DNA from: DASYXZ01 sp035946625 | GTDB lineage: Bacteria > Acidobacteriota > Terriglobia > UBA7540 | Length of the DNA stretch: 64,000 bases | Direction: 5' to 3' | Assembly (NCBI GenBank): GCA_035946625.1 | Contig: DASYZE010000064.1 | Coordinates: 75,434-139,433 of the forward strand | Part shown: piece by piece, positions 1 through 8,597 of the stretch | Numbering within the stretch: position 1 is the first letter of the stretch | Layout of the letters: every line of letters starts with the position of its first letter | Position numbers and translations under genes: made by a program | The notes under the pieces: generated by a model | What the model was told of the DNA's origin: nothing | The model's database searches: none | The model's input: the letters and a program-made list of their open reading frames with translations, nothing else

Positions 1-3
1 TCC

Positions 4-1254
4 ATGGAAAACACCGACACGACCCAGCAGACCGGGCCATCACTCTTTTACGGCTGGTGGATTGTTTTCTCCGGTTTCCTGAACCTTTTCTTCGCCGTGG
101 GCATTGTCTTTTACGGCTTCCCGGTTTTTTATCCCTCGCTCGTTGATTCTTTGGGCCTGGCGCGCGGTCAGGTAACGGAAGGAATTTTCCTCGGGTTTTT
201 GATGGTGGCGCCTTTCGCGGTGTTTCTGGGCGCGCTGATTGACCGCCTGGGTCCTCGCTCGGTGATTCGCATAGGTGTGTTCCTGGTTTCGGTCGCGCTT
301 TTCTTTATGGGTTGGATGTCCACCCTGTGGCAGTACTACGCGCTTTGCCTGGTTGAAGTGGTGGGATACATCCTGGCCGGGCCGATTTCAAACCAGGTGT
401 TGATCGCCAATTGGTTTCGCGCCAAGCGAGGCCGCGCAATGGGTTACGCCTACTTGGGACTTGGCGTGGGTGGCGCAGTCTCGCCCGTCCTGGTTCATTT
501 TCTGGTAGACCGTTTCGGATGGCGGGGCGCCTTTGAATTTATCGGGGTGATGATTTTCGCCGTACTTTTCCCTGTTGCACAATTGGTAACGCGCTCGTAT
601 CCGGCTGAAGTGGGACTCCAGCCCGACGGCTTGACCTCCGGTGCGGCCCCTTCAGGAGAATCGAGCGACCAACGGCAAATATTTCGCGACGCCCTACGCA
701 CCAAGAATTTTTGGCTTATTCTTGCCGGCACCACGCTGGTGATTGGCGCCATCGGCACGGTGATTCAGCAGTTCGTGCTTTTCCTGCGCGACCAGGGTTA
801 TTCGATCAGCCAGGCGTCCTGGGTTTCAAGCGGGCTGCTTTTCTCGGGATTGGCTGGGCGCGTGATCGTCGGCTGTCTCGCCGACCGTTACCGGAAGAAA
901 AATGTGATGGCGCTCTTTTACCTCTTGATGGCCGCGTCCATTCCGCTTCTGTTTCTGGCGCACATCCCCGCGGCGGTCTGGACCTTCAGCATCATTTTTG
1001 GATTCGCCATGGGGGCGGATTACATGCTGATTCCGCTCGTCACCGCGGAGTGCTTCGGATTGCAAGCCCTCGGCAAGCTTCTCGCCATCATCATCATGGC
1101 GGATTCGCTGGGGCAATGGCTGGGGCCGGTGATGGCAGGGCGAATTTTTGACCAGACTCACAGCTACAACTGGGCGTGGAGTATCGTAACCCTCGCCGGA
1201 TTAGTGGGCGCCGCTCTGATTTTTTTAATTAGTCAGAAGAAAATCGAAGGCTGA
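4..1254 (+). CDS. MFS transporter, oxalate/formate-antiporter-like
   Basis: A 416-residue protein with about 12 hydrophobic segments, the usual size of a major facilitator permease in the inner membrane. The N-terminal FYGWWIV (about residues 15-21) is typical of the oxalate/formate antiporter-like and monocarboxylate branch, and DRLGPRSV after the second helix matches the MFS cytoplasmic-loop signature. The middle (about residues 205-225) is a hydrophilic loop dividing two six-helix halves. Substrate cannot be told from sequence; a small carboxylate is a guess from the family. The ATG lies three bases inside the window, so the ribosome site and any longer start cannot be checked. Confidence 0.85.
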   Translation: MENTDTTQQTGPSLFYGWWIVFSGFLNLFFAVGIVFYGFPVFYPSLVDSLGLARGQVTEGIFLGFLMVAPFAVFLGALIDRLGPRSVIRIGVFLVSVALFFMGWMSTLWQYYALCLVEVVGYILAGPISNQVLIANWFRAKRGRAMGYAYLGLGVGGAVSPVLVHFLVDRFGWRGAFEFIGVMIFAVLFPVAQLVTRSYPAEVGLQPDGLTSGAAPSGESSDQRQIFRDALRTKNFWLILAGTTLVIGAIGTVIQQFVLFLRDQGYSISQASWVSSGLLFSGLAGRVIVGCLADRYRKKNVMALFYLLMAASIPLLFLAHIPAAVWTFSIIFGFAMGADYMLIPLVTAECFGLQALGKLLAIIIMADSLGQWLGPVMAGRIFDQTHSYNWAWSIVTLAGLVGAALIFLISQKKIEG

Positions 1255-1272
1255 TCCGGAGTGCGACCGGCT

Positions 1273-1515
1273 CTAGGCCAGGGGCGGCTTGGGCGCCGGC
1301 GGCGGCAGTTCACGCGCTTGGACTTCGGACTGGAACCCGCTCTTCTTGTGGTTGCCGTCACAGAAGGGTTTATTTTCTGAGTGCCCGCACCGGCACAAGC
1401 TGATGACCGTGCGGCCTGCCAATCCAAACGTGCCTCCCTGCATATCGCAAATCGTAAACTCGCCTTCAAGACGCAAAGGACCGTTGTTATTCACCGTTAC
1501 TTTTGTTGCTGCCAA
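1273..1515 (-). CDS. CDGSH iron-sulfur domain protein
   Basis: A small (80 aa) protein with the CDGSH-type 2Fe-2S signature CRCGHSENKPFCDGNH; the ligands would be Cys41, Cys43, Cys52 and His56. The family binds a labile 2Fe-2S cluster through three Cys and one His; bacterial members are soluble and of uncertain role. The tail is proline-rich (PPPAPKPP). The start is taken as TTG at 1515 because a clean AGGAG (1522-1526) lies six bases upstream; an upstream TTG at 1536 would add seven residues but has no such site. Convergent with the preceding transporter gene. Confidence 0.85.
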   Translation of the reverse strand: MAATKVTVNNNGPLRLEGEFTICDMQGGTFGLAGRTVISLCRCGHSENKPFCDGNHKKSGFQSEVQARELPPPAPKPPLA

Positions 1516-1621
1516 GGGAGTCTCCTGTTGGTGCAAGATTTGATTCAGGCTTCATCATAAAGGATAAAGAAATGGGCGGCAAGATTCGCGTCAAAGATTG
1601 CGGGGGCGGAATTCTTGCGCT

Positions 1622-2059
1622 TCAACTTGAAAATGGCTTGATCATCACCATGATCAGGATGGCCAGGAAAACCAGCGATACGGCTCCGTGCAGAATCATG
1701 CACTCCTTGCGCTTCAGATCAACCTCACCCGCATGGAATCCCTTGGTGCGCCAATAAATCAAGAAGTCCAGCCCGATTAAAATGGCCACCAGCGATAGTT
1801 TGGCGTGCAGCCAGGCCTGATGAATATATGCCGGTTCAATGACCACGACGGTGATCCCGGCAATGACGGTGATCACTGCCCCCGGATGGGCGAGGCCATT
1901 CAATAATTTTAATTCCAAACGCTGCAAAGTGTTGCGAGCCTCGGGGGATTGTTCTTTCGTATGGGCGGCCAGCACTTGTGTGACCACCAACAGACCTCCC
2001 ACCCAAAATACAATCCCAAATACGTGGAATACCAATGCCCAGGCAATAGGACTATTCAC
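1622..2059 (-). CDS. HemJ/CopD-like four-helix membrane protein
   Basis: 145 residues with four hydrophobic helices. Residues FHVFGIVFWVGGL near the N-terminus, the internal LNGLAHPGAV and WLHAKLSLV fit the UPF0093/HemJ and CopD-like fold, whose conserved histidines are thought to bind heme. HemJ performs the protoporphyrinogen IX oxidation step of heme synthesis; CopD-type relatives act in copper handling. Length fits HemJ (about 140-150 aa). I cannot separate a true HemJ from an uncharacterised relative. Start is GTG with GGAGG nine bases upstream. Divergent from the ferredoxin gene that follows. Confidence 0.6.
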   Translation of the reverse strand: MNSPIAWALVFHVFGIVFWVGGLLVVTQVLAAHTKEQSPEARNTLQRLELKLLNGLAHPGAVITVIAGITVVVIEPAYIHQAWLHAKLSLVAILIGLDFLIYWRTKGFHAGEVDLKRKECMILHGAVSLVFLAILIMVMIKPFSS

Positions 2060-2204
2060 GCGAAAGCACCTCCAGGATTTGTTTTATCGGGCCATTGTCA
2101 AAACACAAGCCCGGTCAACTTAACGTCGAAACCCACGCGCAATTTCTTGACTTTAACCTGGCGCGTCTGGGAGAATTAAAAAATCGAAACGGAGGGAGCG
2201 AACG

Positions 2205-2570
2205 TTGCCACAATATTTCATTCCTGCAGGAGAAGTCGTCAAGTCCGAGCCCAAGTCTGAAGGCATTGATACCCCTCGCAAGAAAAAGCCCAGAGAACTG
2301 GCGGTGATCACGGAGTGTTGCACCGGCTGCGCCGGGTCGCCGGCTTGCGTCCCGTATTGTCCGGTCCAGGATTGCATGTACTGGGTTGAGGATGAGGACC
2401 ACCCTCCCTTTGGCCGCATTGAAGTTGATCCCGCCCTCTGTATAGGCTGCAAGAAATGCACCAGCAAGGGCCCCGATGGCGCTTTCCTTGACGGCTGTCC
2501 CTGGGACGCCATCGAAATGGTGCCCATCGAAATGGTGGAGCAAACCCTCGGCATAAAATTCCAAATCTGA
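2205..2570 (+). CDS. 4Fe-4S dicluster ferredoxin-like protein
   Basis: 121 residues with two cysteine clusters. The first is CCTGCAGSPACVPYCP (about residues 39-54), where the usual CxxCxxC is stretched by an insertion. The second is CIGCKKC followed by GCPWDAIEM (about residues 83-109). This suggests two iron-sulfur clusters and a soluble electron-transfer role; the redox partner is unknown. A tryptophan/aspartate-rich segment lies between the clusters. The start is TTG at 2205 after GGAGG at about 2191-2195. It is convergent with the HEAT/lipoyl protein gene. Confidence 0.75.
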   Translation: MPQYFIPAGEVVKSEPKSEGIDTPRKKKPRELAVITECCTGCAGSPACVPYCPVQDCMYWVEDEDHPPFGRIEVDPALCIGCKKCTSKGPDGAFLDGCPWDAIEMVPIEMVEQTLGIKFQI

Positions 2571-2603
2571 CGAGCGGCAAAAATCATATCGCGAATGGAG
2601 CGG

Positions 2604-3545
2604 CTAAGGGCTCTTTTCCTTTGCGCTCACAGTCTTCGGTTGTTTACTATCCCCATTAGCGTGCTCTGGTGAACTCGAAGCCCGCTTGCGGATTGCTTCT
2701 GCAGTCAGCGCCGCCTGCTCGCGCACCCGACCGGAAGGTCCGGCTGCAGGCCGCGCTAGAGCCTCAATGGTCTGGAGGTCATCTGAACCGCCGACAAGAT
2801 AGAGAGCTCGCAACGCTTCCCACAATTGTTGGTCGTCGGGAGAGATGACGGCAATTTCATCGCCGGCAGCAATCGTGGCCCCATGGGTCGGCGCCAGGTG
2901 CAATACCACACCTGAAAAGGGGGCACGAATTTCCACCGGATCGGGGCCGGAACCTGTAACGTGTGCCACGACGGTTCCGCTCTTGACAGTGTCCGATGTT
3001 TTTACGCTGAACGTCAATGAACCAGCGAAAGGTGAACGAAGATCGTAAGGGAGCAGCATTGCGCGAAGCTGGGCGTCGCCGGCCGCATCGCCGAATCTGG
3101 CCAGGGCCAGCGCGGCATTCGAGCGAACCACGGGGTCCGCGTCTCCAACCAGTTTTAGTAAGGCCTGATGAAATTCCGCGCAAGAATTGTCTTGCCCCAT
3201 CACCCAAGCGGCCATGGATCGCAAACCGGCTTCCTTGTTTCCAGCCATCGCCACAACCTGGGGATAAAGGCGGACCGCCGCAGGGTCATGTTGAATTATC
3301 TCAGTGGCCACCTGGGTGAGCGCGTGCTGGGTCTTGTGGGGAATCGAAGTGTCTTGCAAGTATTCGTTCATTTCCGAGTCCGATAGTTTGCGGCCGAACC
3401 ACGTTTGATACCAGAAAAGGAAAGTAACCAGGATTAGTACAATTGGAACTCCCAGAATAATGGCGCCACTCAGTCGTCGCTCGCTGCCGGAGGTTGTGGT
3501 CGCGGAAGGGTGGGGGTAATTCATGGGCGGAACATGCGCATTCAC
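2604..3545 (-). CDS. membrane-anchored HEAT-repeat / lipoyl-like domain protein
   Basis: 313 residues in an unusual order. One transmembrane helix (about 27-47) is followed by a helical HEAT-like region (about 75-165, with VRSNAALALARFGD typical of a HEAT repeat). Then comes a beta-rich biotinyl/lipoyl-like segment (about 168-238) that reads like the hammerhead of efflux adaptors and carboxyl carriers: KSGTVVAHVTGSGPDPVEIRAP, then GVVLHLAPTHGATIAAGDEI. There is no MKM or DKA motif, so lipoylation or biotinylation is unlikely. The tail is Lys/Ser-rich. The annotated start is GTG; an ATG at 3524 is also possible. Function unknown; perhaps a periplasmic scaffold or adaptor. Confidence 0.6.
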   Translation of the reverse strand: MNAHVPPMNYPHPSATTTSGSERRLSGAIILGVPIVLILVTFLFWYQTWFGRKLSDSEMNEYLQDTSIPHKTQHALTQVATEIIQHDPAAVRLYPQVVAMAGNKEAGLRSMAAWVMGQDNSCAEFHQALLKLVGDADPVVRSNAALALARFGDAAGDAQLRAMLLPYDLRSPFAGSLTFSVKTSDTVKSGTVVAHVTGSGPDPVEIRAPFSGVVLHLAPTHGATIAAGDEIAVISPDDQQLWEALRALYLVGGSDDLQTIEALARPAAGPSGRVREQAALTAEAIRKRASSSPEHANGDSKQPKTVSAKEKSP

Positions 3546-3618
3546 TTCGGTAATCTGAGCCGCGCGGCCGATCGAAGATTTTGATGCTGTCCCTGGTGGT
3601 TTCGCATTTTTCCAGGGG

Positions 3619-4083
3619 CTACGCGCCGCAGACCGGATCGCCCACTCGAATGGCTCCTTCGGTGAGGACCTGGGCGCGCAGCCCGCCGCGGTGAATCAGT
3701 CCGGTAATGACCCCCTGCCGGGTCAGCTTTTCCAAATGCGAGCAGGGTTCGCACAGGCGGATACCTCGAAGCGAAACCGGTCCCACCTTGAATTCCCGGC
3801 CCACCAAGTGGTTGAGGGCGACGCCCCGGGTCACGATGTTGCGGCGAATGTCGCCGGCGCTCAGTTCCACTTTGTAGTCGCGCCTCAGGGCGTCCACAGC
3901 CTCAATTTCAATCAGGGTAACCTCGTAGGACGGGCCGGGGTGGTCGCAAAATGTCCCTGTCAGGTAGAAATAGCGGTCCCCCTCGAGCCCTTTGCCGGGT
4001 ACGGCGTGAACCTCATCCACGGAAGTGGTGGGTTGTCGCGCTCCTGGTGCGATGAAAAGTGAAACGACTCCGGGTTTCTCCAT
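3619..4083 (-). CDS. MOSC domain protein
   Basis: 154 residues making a single MOSC (molybdenum cofactor sulfurase C-terminal) domain. GKGLEGDRYF near the N-terminus, IRRNIVTRGVALNHLVGREF, and the late CEPC (in GIRLCEPCSHLEKL) match the YiiM/MOSC pattern, with a conserved cysteine that may carry sulfur. Such proteins handle molybdenum-cofactor-linked sulfur transfer or oxime reduction; the partner here is not known. I place the start at ATG 4083 with AAGGAG (4095-4100) eleven bases upstream; an upstream GTG at 4131 would add 16 residues. Confidence 0.8.
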   Translation of the reverse strand: MEKPGVVSLFIAPGARQPTTSVDEVHAVPGKGLEGDRYFYLTGTFCDHPGPSYEVTLIEIEAVDALRRDYKVELSAGDIRRNIVTRGVALNHLVGREFKVGPVSLRGIRLCEPCSHLEKLTRQGVITGLIHRGGLRAQVLTEGAIRVGDPVCGA

Positions 4084-4291
4084 GGCCTGATTAGCTCCTT
4101 CCACTCCCGGGAGTAGAATTTCCCGCTCCACTACATTATCACATCTGCAAAGTGGTGACGTCGGACTTGGGATCCAGGATCACTTTGTTTTGTGGCCCCC
4201 CCCGACGGACCTCTCCCTTTTGAAACATGTTGACAAAAAATCAGATACAATCAAAATCCTTCCAGACGTTCTTGGAGAAAGGGCACGGCCT

Positions 4292-4897
4292 ATGTGCGCA
4301 CGCCCCATTGATCCTGTTCGCCGCGACCGCGCGCGAGAACCCATCATTAAGGCGGGATATGCGGAGATTTTGGAGAAGGGCATTCAAGGCCTCACCATTG
4401 ACGGCGTGGTGGCGCGGGCCCAGACGAGCAAAGGCGGGGCACTTCACTACTTTCCAACCAAGGCTGACCTTTTGTACGCCGTTTTCGAGTGGCTGCTGGC
4501 CCAGGTGAATCGTACTCTGGATGAAGTGACCGAGAGCGATGCGACGCCGCGCGCCAAGTTGGGCGCGGAATTGGAAGTGCTGTTCCACAGCGCGGAAGTG
4601 AATCGGAAGCTCTACCTGGTCCTATTCGACTTAGCCGCGCTCGGAGCGCGCGAGGAAAGATTTCGAATTCTTTTCGATACTTTTCTTGTGCGGTGCAGGG
4701 AGCGGGACAGGGCCATTGTGGAGGAGGGCATCCGGCAAAAGCAATTCCGCCGCGTTAAGTCTGAGGACGCGGCCGTCACCATCCGAGCTCTGGTGGACGG
4801 TTATTGCCTTCAGTGGTTGATGGCATCGGAAGCAGTTCCGATTGAGGTCTACCGCGACCGATGCCGCGCAGTGTTGGGGGCATATTTGCTTCATTAA
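4292..4897 (+). CDS. TetR/AcrR family transcriptional regulator
   Basis: 201 residues. The N-terminal helix-turn-helix (about residues 34-54, LTIDGVVARAQTSKGGALHYF) followed by TKADLLYAVF is the classical TetR DNA-binding domain; the rest is an all-helical ligand/dimer domain with no recognisable ligand class. The neighbouring CPBP-protease gene, on the same strand 82 bases downstream, is a possible target or operon partner. ATG 4292 is preferred over TTG 4190 because the AT-rich DNA at 4225-4260 (with TACAAT near 4247) looks like a promoter rather than coding sequence. Confidence 0.85.
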   Translation: MCARPIDPVRRDRAREPIIKAGYAEILEKGIQGLTIDGVVARAQTSKGGALHYFPTKADLLYAVFEWLLAQVNRTLDEVTESDATPRAKLGAELEVLFHSAEVNRKLYLVLFDLAALGAREERFRILFDTFLVRCRERDRAIVEEGIRQKQFRRVKSEDAAVTIRALVDGYCLQWLMASEAVPIEVYRDRCRAVLGAYLLH

Positions 4898-4978
4898 TAC
4901 GAAACAGAAACAATAATGGTATGAGTTGAAAAAGTCTGTGCCGACGACCGGCTTGATTCCATTTCTAATGTTCCCGCC

Positions 4979-5692
4979 ATGTCATCCTTTTCTTTTTCCA
5001 AATTCGTTGAAGCCGGATTTGTAGTCGTCATGGTGGTTGTGGTTCCGGCGCTTTCTTACAAGACTTCCAAAAGGCTCGAACTCCTCGCCCTCCCGCGCCT
5101 CAATCTTTATTTGTCCGCTGCATTTTCACAATGGATGTTGACCTTGCTGGGTGCACTGGTGGTGTTGATAGCCCCTTTTAACTTCGCCGCAGCGGGTGTT
5201 CGCACAGTTCCGGGCACGTCATTCCTGTTCTGGACCGGGGCGCTCACTGGAGTCTCGCTAGCGGCCCTGGGTTTGGTGGTGTTGCTCGAACAACGCGGAT
5301 GGGTTCCTCCGGAGCCCGAATTGGTGCACGCACTAATCCCGGAGACGCGGAAGGAAAAGTTATGGGCCGTGTTCGTGATCGCTCCCACCGCCGGCCTTTG
5401 CGAAGAGTTCCTGTACCGCGGCATTCTTTTGGCACTGCTTTCGCAATGGCTGCCTTCCGTGGTCTGGGCTGCCGCCATTTCCTCAGTTGCGTTTGGGATG
5501 GCTCATGTGTGCCAGGGAGCCAGCGGAATCGTTCGCGCCGCGTTGCTGGGCGCGATGCTCTCTATTCCGGTTGTCCGCTTGGGATCTATCCTACCCTCCA
5601 CAGCTGCGCACTTCTTAATTGATGCTGTGGCGCTCGCCTGGCTGGGACCGAGAATGATTCGGAGAGACTATCAAAAGTCCTTGGACGGATGA
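4979..5692 (+). CDS. CPBP family intramembrane glutamic protease
   Basis: 237 residues, multi-spanning. The CPBP (CAAX protease/bacteriocin-processing, Abi) motifs are present: EEFLYR with Glu142, Glu143 and Arg147, FGMAH with Phe172 and His176, and a later AAHFLID near residue 220. These residues form the active site of Rce1-type proteases in the membrane. The physiological substrate is unknown. The gene follows the TetR regulator on the same strand and has no strong Shine-Dalgarno site. Confidence 0.85.
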   Translation: MSSFSFSKFVEAGFVVVMVVVVPALSYKTSKRLELLALPRLNLYLSAAFSQWMLTLLGALVVLIAPFNFAAAGVRTVPGTSFLFWTGALTGVSLAALGLVVLLEQRGWVPPEPELVHALIPETRKEKLWAVFVIAPTAGLCEEFLYRGILLALLSQWLPSVVWAAAISSVAFGMAHVCQGASGIVRAALLGAMLSIPVVRLGSILPSTAAHFLIDAVALAWLGPRMIRRDYQKSLDG

Positions 5693-5797
5693 CCGGGCGC
5701 GCGCGGGTAACCACAGCCACATTTCGTTCAAAGTTCAAAACCACTCCCCATTTGTTTGCCGGGCTCGGACAGAAAATTTCCTTTTGGAGGCTTTAAC

Positions 5798-7150
5798 ATG
5801 CACCGACCATCGAGAGTCCAAATCACAATCCACGGGCTACTTTTACTTCTTTATGTCGTCTTAGCCACCAGCACAATTTACGCCCAATTTGGGGCCGATC
5901 AGCCTGTGGTTGGCGCCCGGATATCCAATCGGGTCGTCGCGGTCAAGGCAGGGCGGCTGGTGGATACCAGGACCGGGCGCGAGTCCGTCCATCAAGTTGT
6001 CCTTATTCGAGGCGAATGGATCGAGGAAGTGGGCCCCGCCGCGGAAGTGAAGATTCCCGCCGGAGCGCAAGTTATTGACTTGAGTGATTCCACTGTACTC
6101 CCTGGATTGATCGACGCCCATACGCACCTCTTCCTTACCGGGGAATCACACGGTCGCTATGAAGAACAACTTCTGAAGGAGAGCTGGCAATTCCGCACCA
6201 TCGAAGCGGTGGTGAACGCCAAAAAAGATTTGGAAGCCGGGTTCACCACCATGCGCGATTTGGAAACCGAAGGCGCCATGTACTCGGACGTGGACGTTAA
6301 GAAGGCCATAAACCGTGGCCTGGTTCCCGGCCCCCGGCTCCAGGTGGTGACGCGCGCTCTCTCCACCACCGGCGGCTATCCGCTGGAGGGTTACTCGCCT
6401 GAGGTGACGGTGCCGTTCGGAGCGCAGATTGTGGATTCGCCCGAAGCCGCGCGGCAGGCTGTGCGGGAACAGATCAAGTACGGTGCCGACTTGATCAAGG
6501 TTTACGGCACGCACCGTTTTCGTTTCACGCCCGACGGCAAGCTGGACTCCATTCCTACTTTCACGCTGCCAGAGCTGCAAGCCATCGTGAATGAAGCGCA
6601 TCGCGAGAGAGTGAAAGTGGCGTGCCATGCGTATGGCGGTGAGGGCCTTCACAATTGCATTGATGCCGGAGTTGATTCCATCGAACACGGGTTGGATCTG
6701 GACAATGAATCCATCTCCAAGATGTTGAAGCAGGGCATTTTTTTCGTGCCCACTCTCTACGTTTACGAATTCGAGCCGGAAGAAGACTTGGCGGTGACAG
6801 GCGGAAAAACAAGTCGGGCTCGCATCCATGAGGCGAGCTTTCGGAAAGCACTGGCGCGCGGGGTGAAGATCGCCTTCGGTACGGACGTGGGGCCGTTCCC
6901 GCACGGCACCCAGGCGAAAGAGTTCGAGTATATGACCCGGTTCGGCATGACCAACATGCAGGCCATTCAGGCTGCCACCATCGGCGGCTCGGAATTGATG
7001 GGCTGGCAGGACCGCCTGGGTTCGGTCGAAAAAGGGAAGTATGCGGACTTGATCGCGGTCTCGGGTGACCCGCTGACTGACATCACCGAACTCGAGCGGG
7101 TGAAATTTGTGATGAAGGGCGGGGAAGTGGTCAGGAACGATTCCAAATGA
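5798..7150 (+). CDS. exported amidohydrolase family protein
   Basis: 450 residues. A signal peptide (about 1-30, ending STIYAQ) is followed by a metal-dependent amidohydrolase barrel: DAHTH (His108/His110), LIKVYGTH (candidate bridging lysine), VACHAYG and SIEHG histidines, and FGTDVG with the late aspartate. It resembles the imidazolonepropionase/prolidase-like Xaa-Pro dipeptidase branch, probably hydrolysing a peptide or cyclic amide in the periplasm. GTG or TTG starts upstream are less likely because GGAGG (5786-5790) lies seven bases before ATG 5798. Substrate not assignable. Confidence 0.85.
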   Translation: MHRPSRVQITIHGLLLLLYVVLATSTIYAQFGADQPVVGARISNRVVAVKAGRLVDTRTGRESVHQVVLIRGEWIEEVGPAAEVKIPAGAQVIDLSDSTVLPGLIDAHTHLFLTGESHGRYEEQLLKESWQFRTIEAVVNAKKDLEAGFTTMRDLETEGAMYSDVDVKKAINRGLVPGPRLQVVTRALSTTGGYPLEGYSPEVTVPFGAQIVDSPEAARQAVREQIKYGADLIKVYGTHRFRFTPDGKLDSIPTFTLPELQAIVNEAHRERVKVACHAYGGEGLHNCIDAGVDSIEHGLDLDNESISKMLKQGIFFVPTLYVYEFEPEEDLAVTGGKTSRARIHEASFRKALARGVKIAFGTDVGPFPHGTQAKEFEYMTRFGMTNMQAIQAATIGGSELMGWQDRLGSVEKGKYADLIAVSGDPLTDITELERVKFVMKGGEVVRNDSK

Positions 7151-7161
7151 CGGTGCTTGGC

Positions 7162-7479
7162 CTATTCATTTCCCTCCAGAAGGAAGGCATAGTCACGGGC
7201 TCCGTGAAGAACGCGATGGATTTCAACCGTGGGCCCGCGCACCACATTAAATGTCAGATATCTTAAGACATCCAGGACGCGATAAGCGTCTCTAACCAAG
7301 CGGTCCCCTTTGGGAACGGCGCCAAGGCATGGGAACTTTGTCAGCCTGGAGATCTCCTTATCGATTCGTTCCCGGAATTCTGCGGCTCGCTCGGGACTGC
7401 GCAGGCAAAGTTAGTCCGTGATAGTTTCCAGATCAGTGACGGCGATCGGGAGATAGACGACCTTAAAACTTTTTTTCAC
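7162..7479 (-). pseudogene. ParE/RelE-type toxin interrupted by a stop codon
   Basis: Reading the minus strand from GTG 7479 gives a ParE-like protein of 105 codons broken by TAA at 7411-7413 (codon 23). Before the stop: KKSFKVVYLPIAVTDLETI. After it: LRSPERAAEFRERIDKEI, then LTKFPCLGAVP and DAYRVLDVLRYLTFNVV, all in the same frame. These match the ParE/RelE plan (AxxDL start, SPxxAxxF helix, PxxG turn, YRV strand). Only one base change, for example from TAC, is needed to restore it. The frame overlaps the end of the antitoxin by 17 bases, as in intact operons. Either a disabled toxin or a sequencing error. Confidence 0.75.
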
Positions 7480-7738
7480 GGATGCGCCGGGTGAGGGTTG
7501 CCATCACGCTTCGGTGTGGGACACGTCGTGCTCCGGCGGCCACTTGAGCTTTTGCCGCTCCCAGTTTGTCGTAAAGTTCCAGGCGGGCTTGGAGCTGATC
7601 GTAGTGGCCCTGGCTCATCACCACAACCTCCCCCATTCCATTCTTGGTAATATACACCGGCTGGTTTTCCCGTTTGCACAGATCGATGATCTCGCTTGCG
7701 TGGTTGCGGAGATCGGTGATGGACCGAATGATCGTCAA
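7463..7738 (-). CDS. Phd/YefM family antitoxin
   Basis: 91 residues from TTG 7738: IRSITDLRNHASEIIDL, then QPVYITKNGMGEVVVMS and HYDQLQARLELYDKL, the classic Phd/YefM N-terminal DNA-binding fold followed by the toxin-neutralising tail. The start is chosen by homology; the open frame continues upstream to 7816 but those residues do not resemble the family. It is coupled to the ParE-like gene by a 17-base overlap. With the toxin frame broken it may survive as a lone repressor or immunity protein. Confidence 0.8.
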   Translation of the reverse strand: MTIIRSITDLRNHASEIIDLCKRENQPVYITKNGMGEVVVMSQGHYDQLQARLELYDKLGAAKAQVAAGARRVPHRSVMATLTRRIREKKF

Positions 7739-7825
7739 TCTTTTTATTCGATTCTGATTCCGACATAAATGTATCATAATTCTAATAAACCATTCTTGCC
7801 GTGCGGCCTCCGGCAACTTAATATT

Positions 7826-8008
7826 TCAAGCTCCGCCATCAGAGACAGGTTCAGTCTTGTGGAGGATATCAGCTTCATCGAGCAAATCGGAGGCTACAAC
7901 TTGGCAAGCCGGTTGCAGCCATTGCGTGTCGGGCCCGGATGGGCCGTGAATAATCAGCCGGTCAAACAGGAAATTTGCCAACTCCTGTTCGGTAAAGGTG
8001 CGCGCCAT
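7826..8008 (-). CDS. small hypothetical protein
   Basis: A 60-residue frame (begins MARTFTEQELANFLFDRLI) with GGAGGG placed about eight bases before its ATG. It lies upstream of the Phd antitoxin on the same strand and could be the first gene of that small operon. The sequence is acidic towards the end and has no signal peptide or cysteine motif. I do not recognise a family. The ribosome site is the main support. Confidence 0.4.
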   Translation of the reverse strand: MARTFTEQELANFLFDRLIIHGPSGPDTQWLQPACQVVASDLLDEADILHKTEPVSDGGA

Positions 8009-8179
8009 AAATAATACCCTCCATTTCCGGACGTAACACTTTAAACGCTCATTATACTCCTCACCAGGGCAATCCTTGGGTGCGATCTTCGATGCTCCAA
8101 GGCCGGGAGCCTTTCGAGTTCCAACGACCGTGGGATTGATCTTGGCGTTCTCAGCGATTCCGGGATAAAATGGGGGGGT

Positions 8180-8458
8180 ATGGAAGAGAGAGATTTCTTT
8201 AACGAAGCCGAAAGCTCAAAGCCTGCCAATCTCTCCTGCTTATATTGTCATCAAACTGACACCTACGATATTCGCTGGCTGGTGCGCACCAAGAAAAATG
8301 CGCTGCCCGGCCGGGCGGATGAACGGGATCGGGCGCGCTTCGCCAAGGCCCAATCGTACATGTTGCGGCGCGACGATTTTGTGCAGTGCAAGAATGCGCG
8401 CTGCCGTAAACGGTTCGAGATCTCGGGACTCCAATCGGTGGTCTTCCTTCAAGCCTGA
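8180..8458 (+). CDS. hypothetical protein with possible zinc ribbon
   Basis: 92 residues. CLYC (about residues 20-23) and CKNARC (about 70-75) give two cysteine pairs separated by a charged, arginine-rich region, as in a zinc-ribbon or treble-clef fold. It has no signal peptide and is probably cytoplasmic. A run of seven Gs lies just before the ATG and may act as the ribosome site. Function unknown; zinc binding is an inference from the cysteine spacing. Confidence 0.55.
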   Translation: MEERDFFNEAESSKPANLSCLYCHQTDTYDIRWLVRTKKNALPGRADERDRARFAKAQSYMLRRDDFVQCKNARCRKRFEISGLQSVVFLQA

Positions 8459-8597
8459 CGTGTTTCCTTTGCCCACGAGAATTTGCGCAGCTCACGGGTC
8501 CACCATCCGCCGTCGCCCCTTTAAATCTCAAAGGGAAAATTTATTCCGTTAGCTGCCAGCCGGGCAAAAAAAAGACAAAGCCGTTGCCCGGTGACGG

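Noticed and set aside
6146..6904. A 252-residue frame antisense to the amidohydrolase
   Set aside because: No family likeness and it opposes a clear enzyme gene.
7411..7413. ParE stop as a recoded codon
   Set aside because: It is TAA, not TGA, and there is no SECIS-like hairpin, so selenocysteine is not possible.
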